Assembly: GCA_035508435.1 (NCBI GenBank) | Contig: DATJNA010000136.1 | Span: 1-64,000, forward strand | Length of the DNA stretch: 64,000 bases | Source: JASHVB01 sp035508435 | GTDB taxonomy: Bacteria; Pseudomonadota; Alphaproteobacteria; Acetobacterales; Acetobacteraceae | Direction: 5' to 3' | Shown: piece after piece, positions 43,885 to 52,470 of the stretch | Layout: every line of letters begins with the position of its first letter | Numbering within the stretch: the stretch's first letter is position 1 | The notes under the pieces: generated by a model | Database searches by the model: none | What the model was told of the DNA's origin: nothing | What the model saw: the letters and a program-made list of their open reading frames with translations, nothing else | Translations under genes and position numbers: made by a program

Positions 43885-44880
43885 TCACCCACGCAGCTTC
43901 AGCAGCCGGTCCGCATTGCCATGCGCGATCTTCTGCCGATCCGCGGGCGACACCGGCAGGCTGTCGAGAAACGCCCGCGCCGGCGCATTGTCGCTGAACG
44001 GATAATCGACCGAGAACATGATGCGGTCGGCGCCGAACGTGTGCAGCAGCGCCTCGAACGGCGGCAACGAGAAGAAGCCGCTGGTGGTCACGTGCACTTG
44101 CTCCAGGATGGCCTGGCTGGGACTGCGTCGCAGCAGCCCGGCGGGAGCGCGGCCGAACACCTGGTCGCAACGCGCCAGCATGGCCGGCAATCCTTCCCCC
44201 ATGTGGCCGATGATGAGCTGCAGACCAGGATAGCGGTCCAGCGTCCCGGACAGCACAAGGCGCAGCACGTGCACCGCGACCTCGGCGTGCCAGCCCCAGC
44301 CGGCGATCGACAGCATGAAGCTCAACGGGTCGGGCAACCCGTCGTAATACGCCCGGCGCACCGCCTCCGGCGGGATGCCCGGATGCAGATAAAGCGGCGT
44401 TCCCAGCGCCTCTGCCCGCGCCAGGACAGGTGCGAAACGCGGGTCATCGAGGAAGCAATCGTCGGTCAGCCCATTCACCAGCGCGCCACAGAAGCCGAGT
44501 TGCGTCACTGCCCGCTCCAGCTCGTCGGCGGCGGCGTCGGGCGCGGTCATCGGCAAATGCGCAAAGCCAGCGTAGCGGTCCGGATGCCCGGCGGCGACGC
44601 GTGCTAGCGCGTCATTGAATGCGCGCGCGAGGGCGGGCGCCGTATCAGGCGATGCGATGTCGGCGCCCGGGCCGGACACCGAGAGCACTTGCAAACTGAT
44701 GCCTGCCGCATCCATGTCGGCCAGGCGATCGGGGCCGAGATCGGCCAGTCTCCCGACCTGCCGCATCGGTCCCCATGGCACCTCGGGCGGCGGGAAACCG
44801 CGACGGGTGATGACGGCCCGATCGATCTGCCGCACCAACTCGGGAATGGTGAAATGCTCTTCCAGGGCGACGATGCGCAT
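43885..44880 (-). CDS. Amidohydrolase-2 decarboxylase, gamma-resorcylate/5-carboxyvanillate type
   Basis: The 331-residue protein starts MRIVALEEHFTIPELV. The ExH metal motif at this place is typical of the nonoxidative aromatic acid decarboxylase branch (gamma-resorcylate, 2,3-dihydroxybenzoate and 5-carboxyvanillate decarboxylases). It continues with YLHPGIPPE, LQLIIGHMGEGLP and IMFSVDYPFSDN, which supply the His and Asp metal ligands. GGAGG precedes ATG 44880. It would decarboxylate a hydroxylated aromatic acid; the exact substrate is open. The membrane protein at 43058 follows it by 17 bases. Confidence 0.82.
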   Translation of the reverse strand: MRIVALEEHFTIPELVRQIDRAVITRRGFPPPEVPWGPMRQVGRLADLGPDRLADMDAAGISLQVLSVSGPGADIASPDTAPALARAFNDALARVAAGHPDRYAGFAHLPMTAPDAAADELERAVTQLGFCGALVNGLTDDCFLDDPRFAPVLARAEALGTPLYLHPGIPPEAVRRAYYDGLPDPLSFMLSIAGWGWHAEVAVHVLRLVLSGTLDRYPGLQLIIGHMGEGLPAMLARCDQVFGRAPAGLLRRSPSQAILEQVHVTTSGFFSLPPFEALLHTFGADRIMFSVDYPFSDNAPARAFLDSLPVSPADRQKIAHGNADRLLKLRG

Positions 44881-45041
44881 GGCGACCTCCACTCGGCAGG
44901 TTGGCCCACCGGCTCACTGCATTGTTGGCGCCTCGCGCTTGTCGACGCATGCCAGGGCCAGGGTCCGTCGGCGCCTTGGCCGCGCGACCCGGCTCCAAGG
45001 CCGATCGATCCGTATGCTTGACGCGTAGCGCAGGCGATTGC

Positions 45042-45608
45042 TTAGCGCGCAGCGCAGGCGATGATCGCATCGCCGTCCCAGATACCGAGGCAGACTTGCT
45101 CGCCGTCGCGCTCCACCAACAAATATGGATCGAGCACGACATGCTCCTGCTTCAGCTCGCCGAGAATGATCGCCGTCCCCGGCACCTGGCGGCACGTCTC
45201 GCGGGCGAGCGCCGCGATTGGCTCCGGCACGCCCAGGCCGCGCAGCCACTCCGCCGGCACCCAGCGTTCCTCCCAATGCGAGCCGGCGCGGACCCGGAAC
45301 ACGCCGGCCGCGATCAGCATGGCGATGATCCCCATCCAGGCGAGCGTCAGCCAGCCGGACACGGCCGAGCCGTCCTGCGCCATGCGCTGTGTCAGCCCGC
45401 CGCTGACTGCCATGCAGGCGACGGAGCCAAGCAGGGCCACCGGCAGGATCGGCTGGTGGCGGTACCAGAAGCTGGGCGCGAAACGCACGAGCTGCGCCTG
45501 CTTATGCTCTGCCAGGGCCTGCTGGCTGATCGGCACGATTCCGAGGTCAGCGAGCGCATCGGCGAGCGACAGCGGCTGCGGCGGGGCAACCAGGGCGTCG
45601 AAGGGCAT
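45042..45608 (-). CDS. Two-span membrane protein of unknown function
   Basis: The 188-residue protein has a soluble N-terminal 50 residues and two membrane segments (ILPVALLGSVACMAVSGG and WLTLAWMGIIAMLIAAGVF). A cytosolic or periplasmic C-terminal domain with LDPYLLVERDGEQVCLGIWDG follows. I recognise no family. The start has GAAGGAGACC upstream. It is flanked by a 160-base gap rich in GCGCAGGCGAT repeats and by a divergent hypothetical gene. Confidence 0.6.
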   Translation of the reverse strand: MPFDALVAPPQPLSLADALADLGIVPISQQALAEHKQAQLVRFAPSFWYRHQPILPVALLGSVACMAVSGGLTQRMAQDGSAVSGWLTLAWMGIIAMLIAAGVFRVRAGSHWEERWVPAEWLRGLGVPEPIAALARETCRQVPGTAIILGELKQEHVVLDPYLLVERDGEQVCLGIWDGDAIIACAAR

Positions 45609-45723
45609 GGACGGGTCTCCTTCGTTGCGGGGCTCTCGAATGAGCCTAGCATGCTCCCGAAACTGTGGTCATCGCAATCGCGTGGCAGGCACGCCGGACG
45701 GACGCGAAAGGGATGCAACCACC

Positions 45724-46113
45724 ATGCAACCGCGCTATGAGAAGATCGCTGCGGACAGAGGTTCGCAAATGACCGACCGTACCGAGCATGTGCTGCGTAC
45801 ATTCCCGCCGCGCCCACTGAACCCGGACGAGCGCGCGCTGGTGCAGGCTTGGCTGGCGATTGCCTGTGACGTGGCCTCGGCCTATGTCAGCGAGCGGCGC
45901 AGCGACGACCCGGCGATCTACCACCGGATCGTGGTGACGGTCGGGCCGGAACCGACCCCGTCGTTCCTGATCCATGCCCCGGCAGGCCTGAGCTGCTGGC
46001 TGGTCCAATCGGTAGGTGGCGAGCCGAGCGTGCGGCGTTTCGACAGCCTGCGGGCGGCGCTGAATGCGATTCGCCCGGTCTTTCCGGTAGCCGGCGGCGC
46101 GCGGGAGCCGTAG
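45724..46113 (+). CDS. Hypothetical soluble protein
   Basis: The 129-residue product has no membrane segment. The central region ERALVQAWLAIACDVASAYVSERR is followed by a beta-like TPSFLIHAPAGLSCWLVQSVGG. Two starts are possible: ATG 45724 after AAAGGGA, and ATG 45769 after AGAGG at a seven-base spacing, which would give 114 residues. It is divergent from the membrane protein at 45042 and converges on a small basic gene four bases away. The function is unknown. Confidence 0.55.
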   Translation: MQPRYEKIAADRGSQMTDRTEHVLRTFPPRPLNPDERALVQAWLAIACDVASAYVSERRSDDPAIYHRIVVTVGPEPTPSFLIHAPAGLSCWLVQSVGGEPSVRRFDSLRAALNAIRPVFPVAGGAREP

Positions 46114-46117
46114 CGGC

Positions 46118-46351
46118 TCAGCCACCCAACGGGCGTTGGGCGCGTTCCAGCAAGCGCGAGAGCAAACCAGGTTTCTTCGTTGGCTTGGCGGGTTCGGCCA
46201 GCTTCTGCCTGGCACGTTGCTCGGCTTCCTGCTGGCGCTGCTTGCTGCTCAACCACTTCTCCAGCGTCATGCCGGCCTTGGCGGCGCGCTTCTCTTCATA
46301 GGCGCGCTGTCCGGCGGATAATGTCTTCTTGGCGACGGGCTTGGTTGTCAC
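46118..46351 (-). CDS. Small lysine-rich protein
   Basis: A 77-residue frame from GTG 46351 encodes a highly charged helical protein (SAGQRAYEEKRAAKAGMTLEK, then KQRQQEAEQRARQKL, ending GLLSRLLERAQRPLGG). GGGG lies about nine bases upstream. The AYEEKRAAKAGM-LEKWL pattern is, to my knowledge, recurrent in small unannotated proteins of Acetobacteraceae. A nucleic-acid or ribosome-associated role is possible but unproven. The longer open frame to 46555 adds sequence without coding character. Confidence 0.5.
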   Translation of the reverse strand: MTTKPVAKKTLSAGQRAYEEKRAAKAGMTLEKWLSSKQRQQEAEQRARQKLAEPAKPTKKPGLLSRLLERAQRPLGG

Positions 46352-46950
46352 TGGTCCGGACCCCTGGCGACTGGCTGGGGGGTTGTCGCAGGCGTGAGGT
46401 GGGAATTCAAGGTATTCGCAGCGGAATGCCGGGTAATTCGACAGCCTCGCGGAACATTCACGCAGCTCTGGCAAGCGCTCACGCGCCCACCGATCGTCGG
46501 CCGCGGCTGGCGAAGGCTGGTCCCACGTCCTGCTGTGCCGCCTCGAGCAGGGCAAGACGTGGACCCAAGATCTGAACCTATGCGTGCTGACCCAACAAGC
46601 AGCTCGCGGCAGCAGATCGTTAGTTCAATTGGAGCATCGCAAGGGTAGCAGCGGAAGTAGCAGACAGTCGCGCGGGCGTTGGCAGAGTACCCGATCAGCC
46701 AAGGGCTCGAATCAACGCGCCGGAACCATGACAGCCGGACAACCTGCCGGACGGACCGATACACATGACCTCAAGGCGGAGCTCGCCAACGGGGGCTCAC
46801 CCAGCCGCTTGGGCAGGCAGGTTGTCCCGTTGGTCGGGAAGGGACCGCCGCCGATGGCAGCAAATTGTTGCATGCCCCGCATCTTTTTTGGTATCATTGC
46901 GAAATTTCGATCACGATTGATTCTCTGCTTCTCAGTTCGATCCAGGGGTT
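46352..46950. other. Long intergenic region
   Basis: About 600 bases carry no gene I can support on either strand. The last 80 bases before the P450 gene are AT-rich (including CATCTTTTTTGGTATCATTG near 46880) and probably hold its promoter. The mixed composition of the rest may be remnant sequence. Confidence 0.3.
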
Positions 46951-48378
46951 ATGGCTATGGCGGAGCGCATACGGCGACATTTCGCGACAATGCTTGCGAG
47001 GACGGTTGGGCAGCGGCCGGATCATTTCAATCATCGGCAGAAAACCGATGCTCCGCTTGACCCAACAGTTGAGGAGTCGAACGCGCGATCAGTGCACGAA
47101 CACCGGCTCCCGCCCGGACCAGCGGGCGACTTTGTCGGCGTCGAAGACCTGTTCGGTTGGATGGTACGTAATGCTGGCCAGTTCGGCGACATCTTCAAGG
47201 CGTCCGTATTTGGCAGCAACGTCTTTGTCGTCAGCAACCCCGAGTATTGTGAACGAATCTTGCGCTGGAACTGGCGCAACTATGCGCGGAAGGGGCAGAT
47301 CGTCCAACGCATAGCACTGCTGCTGGGCAACGGCCTGATAGCGAGCAATGGCGAGTTCTGGGTCAGGCAGCGTCGGATGATTCAACCCGCCTTTTCGACA
47401 CATTCGATTGCCGGTCTGATTGACATGATCACGCGCGCCAATGCCGATCTGCTGGACACCTGGACCCGGGCTGCACAGCAACAAGAGACAATCAACGTCA
47501 CGCACGACCTCAGCACGATGGTGTTGAAAGTGACGCTGACGGCGATTTTTGGCGACGACTACCAGGTCGTGGCGCCGCACTTCCGACTCCTCACCGACGT
47601 CTCCGCGCGCAATTTCCAGTTGGCTCAGGCGTTGCAACCCGCCAGCCAGATTGTCAGGCAGGTCGTCGAACGACGCAGACGTCTGGATACGAGTGCCGGG
47701 GGCTTTCTGTATACCATGATGCAGGGACGCGACCGGGACAGCGGCGAGCAAATGTCGGATGCCCAGCTTGTACGCGAGGTAATGACGTTGGTTGTCGCCG
47801 GCCATGAAACGACGGCCGGCTTGCTGAACTGGATTTGGTACTTGCTGTCGCGGCATCCGAACGTGCACACCCGGCTCCTGCGGGAATTGCAGGAGCTGCC
47901 ATGGGGGGATGCACCAACAATGGAGGCGCTACCAAAATACGCCTATACGCGCCGGCTTATCGATGAGGCGCTTCGGCTGTATCCGCCGCTGTGGCTGATG
48001 ACACGCAAGGCCGTGCAGGACGACTTTCTCGGAGAATATTTCGTGCCGGCCGGCACCGAGATCTATATCTCGCCTTACCTGATCCAGCATAGCCCGCAGC
48101 TATGGGAAGCGCCGGAGCAATTCGATCCCGATCGCATGGATCCGGCGCGCACCGGCGACCGACACGCGCTGGCGCTTTGCCCGTTCGGCGCCGGTCCACG
48201 GACCTGCATCGGCGAGCGGCTTGCGCGCGTAGAAGTCCAGCTCCATTTGATGCATGTCGCAGGAAAACTACGTCTGCGTCATGATTCAGATAGGCCGGCA
48301 GAAATGACCACGGGCCTGAATCTGCTGAGCAAGGAAGACTTCGTGATGCGACCGGAGAAGCTTTCTTATCACGCGTGA
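46951..48378 (+). CDS. Cytochrome P450
   Basis: The 475-residue protein is a complete P450. It has an N-terminal PPGPAGDFVG hinge, the oxygen-activating I-helix AGHETT at 283-288, ExxR at 339-342 (EALR), and the heme loop FGAGPRTCIGERLA with proximal Cys419. There is no N-terminal membrane anchor and no fused reductase, so it is a soluble class I-type enzyme that needs ferredoxin partners from elsewhere. Its length and SNGEFWVRQRRMIQPAF resemble CYP4/CYP102-like fatty-acid or terpene hydroxylases. AGGGG precedes the ATG. The gene is AT-richer than its surroundings, which suggests transfer. Confidence 0.9.
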   Translation: MAMAERIRRHFATMLARTVGQRPDHFNHRQKTDAPLDPTVEESNARSVHEHRLPPGPAGDFVGVEDLFGWMVRNAGQFGDIFKASVFGSNVFVVSNPEYCERILRWNWRNYARKGQIVQRIALLLGNGLIASNGEFWVRQRRMIQPAFSTHSIAGLIDMITRANADLLDTWTRAAQQQETINVTHDLSTMVLKVTLTAIFGDDYQVVAPHFRLLTDVSARNFQLAQALQPASQIVRQVVERRRRLDTSAGGFLYTMMQGRDRDSGEQMSDAQLVREVMTLVVAGHETTAGLLNWIWYLLSRHPNVHTRLLRELQELPWGDAPTMEALPKYAYTRRLIDEALRLYPPLWLMTRKAVQDDFLGEYFVPAGTEIYISPYLIQHSPQLWEAPEQFDPDRMDPARTGDRHALALCPFGAGPRTCIGERLARVEVQLHLMHVAGKLRLRHDSDRPAEMTTGLNLLSKEDFVMRPEKLSYHA

Positions 48379-48562
48379 GTGATGTGAGCGCCGGCGTCGC
48401 CGCATTTTGCTTCTCTCGCGTCACGCGCGACTCCCGAGCGCGAATGCGACTTCCAGACCAGATCGTCCCTGCGCCCGCTGATGCCGGTACCTGCCTCAGC
48501 GATGAAAATATCTGACGCCAACAGCCACCGGGCCGAGGCGGTGCTCCGGGACCCCACGAAAC

Positions 48563-48637
48563 GGCGCATGCGCTTGCTTGACCGAGCGTCGCACCCACGT
48601 GCTTGACCGAGCGGCGCACGCGCTCGCTTGATCAAGG
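48563..48637. repeat. Three imperfect 24-25-bp tandem repeats
   Basis: The unit GGCGCATGCGCTTGCTTGACCGAGC recurs three times with changes; the second copy reads GTCGCACCCACGTGCTTGACCGAGC. It lies in the 394-base gap after the P450 gene, about 135 bases before the flavin oxidoreductase start. The rest of that gap shows no gene. Confidence 0.65.
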
Positions 48638-48772
48638 TTGCTCCGTCGCCATGCTCCCTGGGAAAACCGCGCAGGTTCTGCGGTTCCCCATCCACCGGCG
48701 GCGAATACAAACCCCGCCGCCTGGCGCGGCATCGCCCCGATCCGTCTATCCTGGCCGCAAGGAGGACCGCTC

Positions 48773-49846
48773 ATGCAATTCGGCTTCTGCGTCATGGCCA
48801 ATATCGAGGAGATCGGCTTCTATCCACACATCGAATCCCTCGGCTACCACTCCGCCTGGGTCGCCGACAGTCAGATGCTGTTCTCGGACTGCTATGCGGT
48901 GCTGGCGCTCGCCGTGCAGCGCACCACGACGCTGCGTCTCGGACCCGGCACGGCGATCTGCGGCACCCGCATCCCGCCGGTGCACGCCGCGGCGATGATG
49001 ACGTTGAACCGCCTGGCGCCGGACCGGTTGTTCCTCGGCATCGGCACCGGCAATACAGCGATGCGCAGCATGGGGCAACGGCCGATGCGCATCGCCTCCT
49101 TCGATGCCTATCTGCGGGTCCTCGCTGCCCTGCTGCGGGGCGAGACTGTGGACTACGCACCCGAGGGCGGCGTTGCGCGCCCGATTCGCATGCTGCTGGA
49201 GGCCAATGGCTGCGGCTTCCAGGAACCGAAGATCCCACTCTATGTCTCGGGGTTTGGCCCGCGCACGATGGCGCTTGCGGGTCTCCACGGCGACGGGCTG
49301 GTGTTCGCGATTCCGCCGCGCGGCGTGCCGGTGGCGGAGGCGCTGGCGCATGCTCGGCAAGGCGCGGCGCGCGGCAATCGCGCCTTCGATGCGGCGTGCT
49401 TTCACACCTGCGCGTTGACCAACGTTGTTTTGCTGCGCCCGGGCGAGGCCGCGGATTCGGATCGCGTGAAGCTCGCGATCGGTCCCAACGTCATGGCCAG
49501 CGTATATTACTTTTATGACGAAGTGCAGGAGCGCGGCATTGACCCTCCGCCATTCCTGGAACGCATCTGGCCCGGCTACTGCGCCCTGGTCGAGGCAACC
49601 CCGCCGGCGCTTCGCCATCTTCGCACGCACGAATGCCACTACACCAATCTGCATCCCGGCGAGGCGGCGTTGATCGATGCGCAGCTCATCCGCGACACCT
49701 GCCTGGTGGGTACGGCCGAGGAACTGACAGAGCGGATCCGTGACCTGGCGAAGGAGGGTCTGGACGAGCTGATCTTCGCAGTCGGGAATGCGGCGAAGTG
49801 GCAGCTCGCGGAGGATTTCGCGCGGCAGGTGATGGCACGGCTGTAA
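48773..49846 (+). CDS. LLM-class flavin-dependent oxidoreductase
   Basis: The 357-residue protein is a luciferase-like (beta/alpha)8 enzyme: LGYHSAWVADSQ near residue 23, LRLGPGTAICGTRIPPVHAA, then RLFLGIGTGNTA, and KIPLYVSGFGPRTMALAG. It should use FMNH2 or F420. The N-terminal and GIGTGNTA motifs are close to F420-dependent 5,10-methylene-tetrahydromethanopterin reductase-like proteins, but bacterial members use many substrates. AAGGAGG is ideally placed before ATG 48773. It is convergent with rpoN, eight bases apart. Confidence 0.85.
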   Translation: MQFGFCVMANIEEIGFYPHIESLGYHSAWVADSQMLFSDCYAVLALAVQRTTTLRLGPGTAICGTRIPPVHAAAMMTLNRLAPDRLFLGIGTGNTAMRSMGQRPMRIASFDAYLRVLAALLRGETVDYAPEGGVARPIRMLLEANGCGFQEPKIPLYVSGFGPRTMALAGLHGDGLVFAIPPRGVPVAEALAHARQGAARGNRAFDAACFHTCALTNVVLLRPGEAADSDRVKLAIGPNVMASVYYFYDEVQERGIDPPPFLERIWPGYCALVEATPPALRHLRTHECHYTNLHPGEAALIDAQLIRDTCLVGTAEELTERIRDLAKEGLDELIFAVGNAAKWQLAEDFARQVMARL

Positions 49847-49854
49847 TCCGACGC

Positions 49855-51351
49855 CTACGCCGCCACCGTCTTCTCCCGCCGCCGCTGCACCGAATTAGGA
49901 ATGTGCAGCGTCTCGCGGTATTTCGCCACGGTCCGGCGGGCGATATCCACGCCCTCCCGCCGCAGCACCGCGACGATCGCATCGTCTGACAGCACGTCGT
50001 CGCAGGTCTCACCCTCGATCAGCGAGCGGATCCTGTGGCGCACCGCCTCGGCGCTATGCTCTGCGCCATCGGTGCCGTGCAGTGCCGTGGTGAAGAAGTA
50101 CTTCAGTTCATACGTCCCGCGCGGCGTGGCGATGTATTTGTTCGAGGTCACGCGGCTGACGGTGCTTTCGTGCATCTCCACCGCCTCGGCGATGTCACGC
50201 AGGATCAGCGGCCGCAGATGCGCCACGCCATGACGCAGGAAGCCGTCCTGCTGGCGCACGATCTCGGCGGAGACACGCAGGATGGTCTGTGCCCGCTGCT
50301 GCAGCGAGCGCACCAGCCAGTTGGCATTGGCGAGCCGCTCGGTCAGGAACAACCGGTCCTCCTTGCGCGCGCGAGGGGCGACACGGGCGTAGAAGCGCTC
50401 GTTCACCAGCACCCGCGGCATGGTGTCGGGATTCAGCTCCAGCAACCACGAACCGTCGGGACCGGGACGCATCAGGATGTCGGGCACCACGAGCTGCGCC
50501 GGCTCATCGCTCCAGGTGGCGCCCGGCTTCGGGTCCAGCGCGCGGATCTCGCCGATCATGTCGGCGAGGTCGTCGGCGTCGACGCCGCACAGCGCCATCA
50601 GCTTGCGCGTCTCGCGCTTCGCCAGCAGGTCCAGGTTGTCGAGCAAGGCCTGCATGGCGGGATCCAGCCGGTTGCGGTCCGCGAGCTGGGCGGCGAGACA
50701 CTCTTTCAGATCGCGTGCGAACAAACCGGGCGGGTCGAAGTGCATCATGCGGGCACGCACGGCCTCGACGCGGTCCAGTGCCAGCGCCATCGCTTCGGCG
50801 ATCGCCGCGGGCGCGGCCGTCAACCGGCCGGCCGGACATAGCAAGGCGATCAGGTGGGCGCCGATCATCCGGTCCACGGGATCGAGGAAGGACAGCCGCA
50901 ATTGCTCGCCCAGATGCTCGCGCAGGGGACGGCGGCCATCCCCGAGGTCGTCGATCCCGCGATCGTCATCCTCGAAGCCATGGTCGCCGCCGCGGCCATC
51001 GATGCGTCCCGGCCCGCCGGCGCCGTCCGCCACCCCGCCGGGGTCGTAGGTGTTGGCGTCGTCGGCATCGAGCGGCGCGGCGGTCTCGGACGGCAGCATA
51101 TCGGCACCGACCGCGGCAGCGGAATCGACCGGTGCGGCGGCGGGCGCGACCTGGTCGGGCGCGGCACGCTCCGGCGCCGGTGCCTCATCCGAGTCGCCGC
51201 GCTCCAGCAGCGGATTGCGCTCCAGCTCCTCCTCCACAAAGGCGGCGACTTCGATGTTGGAGAATTGCAGCAGCTTGATCGCCTGACGCAGTTGCGGCGT
51301 CATGACCAAGGTCTGCGACTGGCGCAGGTCGAGGCGCGGGACGATGGCCAT
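49855..51351 (-). CDS. rpoN: RNA polymerase sigma-54 factor
   Basis: The 498-residue protein has the Gln/Leu-rich region I (LRQSQTLVMTPQLRQAIKLLQ) that contacts activators. An acidic Gly/Ala/Asp-rich region II runs over about 50-135. It has a core-binding domain, a helix-turn-helix with ESTVSRVTSNKYIATPRG, and the RpoN box ARRTVAKYRE near the C-terminus, which reads the -24 element. It directs transcription of nitrogen and carbon regulons with enhancer-binding proteins. It lies 246 bases downstream of lptB, as in many alphaproteobacteria. A -24/-12-like sequence lies at 51408-51423. Confidence 0.95.
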   Translation of the reverse strand: MAIVPRLDLRQSQTLVMTPQLRQAIKLLQFSNIEVAAFVEEELERNPLLERGDSDEAPAPERAAPDQVAPAAAPVDSAAAVGADMLPSETAAPLDADDANTYDPGGVADGAGGPGRIDGRGGDHGFEDDDRGIDDLGDGRRPLREHLGEQLRLSFLDPVDRMIGAHLIALLCPAGRLTAAPAAIAEAMALALDRVEAVRARMMHFDPPGLFARDLKECLAAQLADRNRLDPAMQALLDNLDLLAKRETRKLMALCGVDADDLADMIGEIRALDPKPGATWSDEPAQLVVPDILMRPGPDGSWLLELNPDTMPRVLVNERFYARVAPRARKEDRLFLTERLANANWLVRSLQQRAQTILRVSAEIVRQQDGFLRHGVAHLRPLILRDIAEAVEMHESTVSRVTSNKYIATPRGTYELKYFFTTALHGTDGAEHSAEAVRHRIRSLIEGETCDDVLSDDAIVAVLRREGVDIARRTVAKYRETLHIPNSVQRRREKTVAA

Positions 51352-51407
51352 GACCGGCGCCTAACGCGAAGGAACGGAGGGAGTCAACGAGGTTCCGAGC
51401 TACCTGA

Positions 51408-51423
51408 TGCAAGAAACGTGCTA
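51408..51423 (-). promoter_or_regulatory. Sigma-54-type -24/-12 promoter candidate for rpoN
   Basis: On the minus strand TAGCACG and TTGCA are separated by exactly four bases, matching the TGGCACG-N4-TTGCW consensus except for one of the two key G residues of the -24 element. It lies about 57 bases upstream of the rpoN ATG. Self-regulation of rpoN is known in other bacteria; here it is inference from this match. Confidence 0.35.
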
Positions 51424-51440
51424 GCAGCAGGTTATACCCC

Positions 51441-51465
51441 AAACCTTGCTTCCAGGTAAATGCGG
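51441..51465 (-). repeat. Diverged copy of the lptB 3' end
   Basis: These 25 bases match 51607-51631, inside the lptB C-terminus, at 20 positions. Translated on the minus strand, the copy reads RIYLEARFGV then stop, against RVYLGERFSL then stop for LptB. No other part of lptB is seen around it, so it is a short relic rather than a gene. Confidence 0.45.
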
Positions 51466-51597
51466 ACAGGCTTGGTTCGCCGACCTGAGACGGCCCACAC
51501 GGACCCAGTGTTCGGCCATCCCGAGGGCCCTTCTCACGCCGCGGGTGCCGCGGCTTCCCGGCGCCAGAACCGACCGGCTGGACCCTTCGGCCAGACC

Positions 51598-52470
51598 CTA
51601 CAGGCTGAACCTTTCCCCCAGGTAAACGCGGCGGACGTCCTTATGGGCAACCACCTCGTGCGGCCGGCCCTCCATCAGCACCTGGCCGTCATGCAAAATG
51701 TAGGCGCGGTCGATGATCTCCAGTGTCTCGCGCACGTTGTGGTCGGTGATCAGCACGCCGATGCCACGGTCTTTCAGGTGGCCCACCAGCTCGCGGATCT
51801 CGTTCACCGCGATCGGATCGATGCCGGCCAGCGGCTCGTCCAGCAGGATATAGGAGGGCTGCGTCGCGAGCGCGCGGGCGATCTCCACCCGCCGCCGCTC
51901 GCCGCCGGACAGCGCCAGCGCAGGCGTGCGGCGCAGGTGGCCGATGCCGAACTCCGCCAGCAGCTCGTCGCACATGATGTCGCGCGTGCCGGCATCTTGC
52001 TCGACCACTTCCAGCGCGGCCTTGACATTTTGCTCGACGTTCAGGCCGCGGAACACGCTGGCCTCCTGCGGCAGGTAGCCGATACCCAGGCGGGCGCGGC
52101 GATACATCGGCAACAAGGTGATGTCCGCGTTGTCCAGGCTGATCGAGCCGGTATCGGGCTTCACCAGGCCGGTGATCATGTAGAACGTGGTGGTCTTGCC
52201 CGCGCCATTTGGCCCGAGCAAGCCGACGACCTCGCCGCGGCGCACCTCGATGGAGACATTCCGCACCACCGGCCGCTTCTTGTAGGTTTTGCCGACTCCG
52301 CGTGCCGCCAGTCCGCCGGTGCCCCGCAGCACGCGCAATTCCGGCCCGCCGCGTTCGCCGGAGCGACGAGGCGCAGGCGCAGCCTGGCGGACCGGCGCGG
52401 GCGGTGCCGCCACGGCTGGCCCCCACCCCTGTCCCGCAACCGACGCGGGCATGTTCGGCCCGTGGCTCAT
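51598..52470 (-). CDS. lptB: LPS export ABC transporter ATP-binding protein
   Basis: The 290-residue ATPase has Walker A GPNGAGKTT, Q-loop YLPQEASVF, signature LSGGERRRVE, Walker B YILLDEPLAGID and H-loop TDHNVRE, with YLGERFSL at the C-terminus. It powers extraction of LPS from the inner membrane with LptF and LptG. About 50 residues of Ala/Pro/Gly-rich sequence precede the ABC domain, which makes it longer than E. coli LptB. ATG 52470 overlaps the lptA stop (ATGA). The order kdsD-lptC-lptA-lptB-rpoN is conserved in related bacteria. Confidence 0.93.
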   Translation of the reverse strand: MSHGPNMPASVAGQGWGPAVAAPPAPVRQAAPAPRRSGERGGPELRVLRGTGGLAARGVGKTYKKRPVVRNVSIEVRRGEVVGLLGPNGAGKTTTFYMITGLVKPDTGSISLDNADITLLPMYRRARLGIGYLPQEASVFRGLNVEQNVKAALEVVEQDAGTRDIMCDELLAEFGIGHLRRTPALALSGGERRRVEIARALATQPSYILLDEPLAGIDPIAVNEIRELVGHLKDRGIGVLITDHNVRETLEIIDRAYILHDGQVLMEGRPHEVVAHKDVRRVYLGERFSL

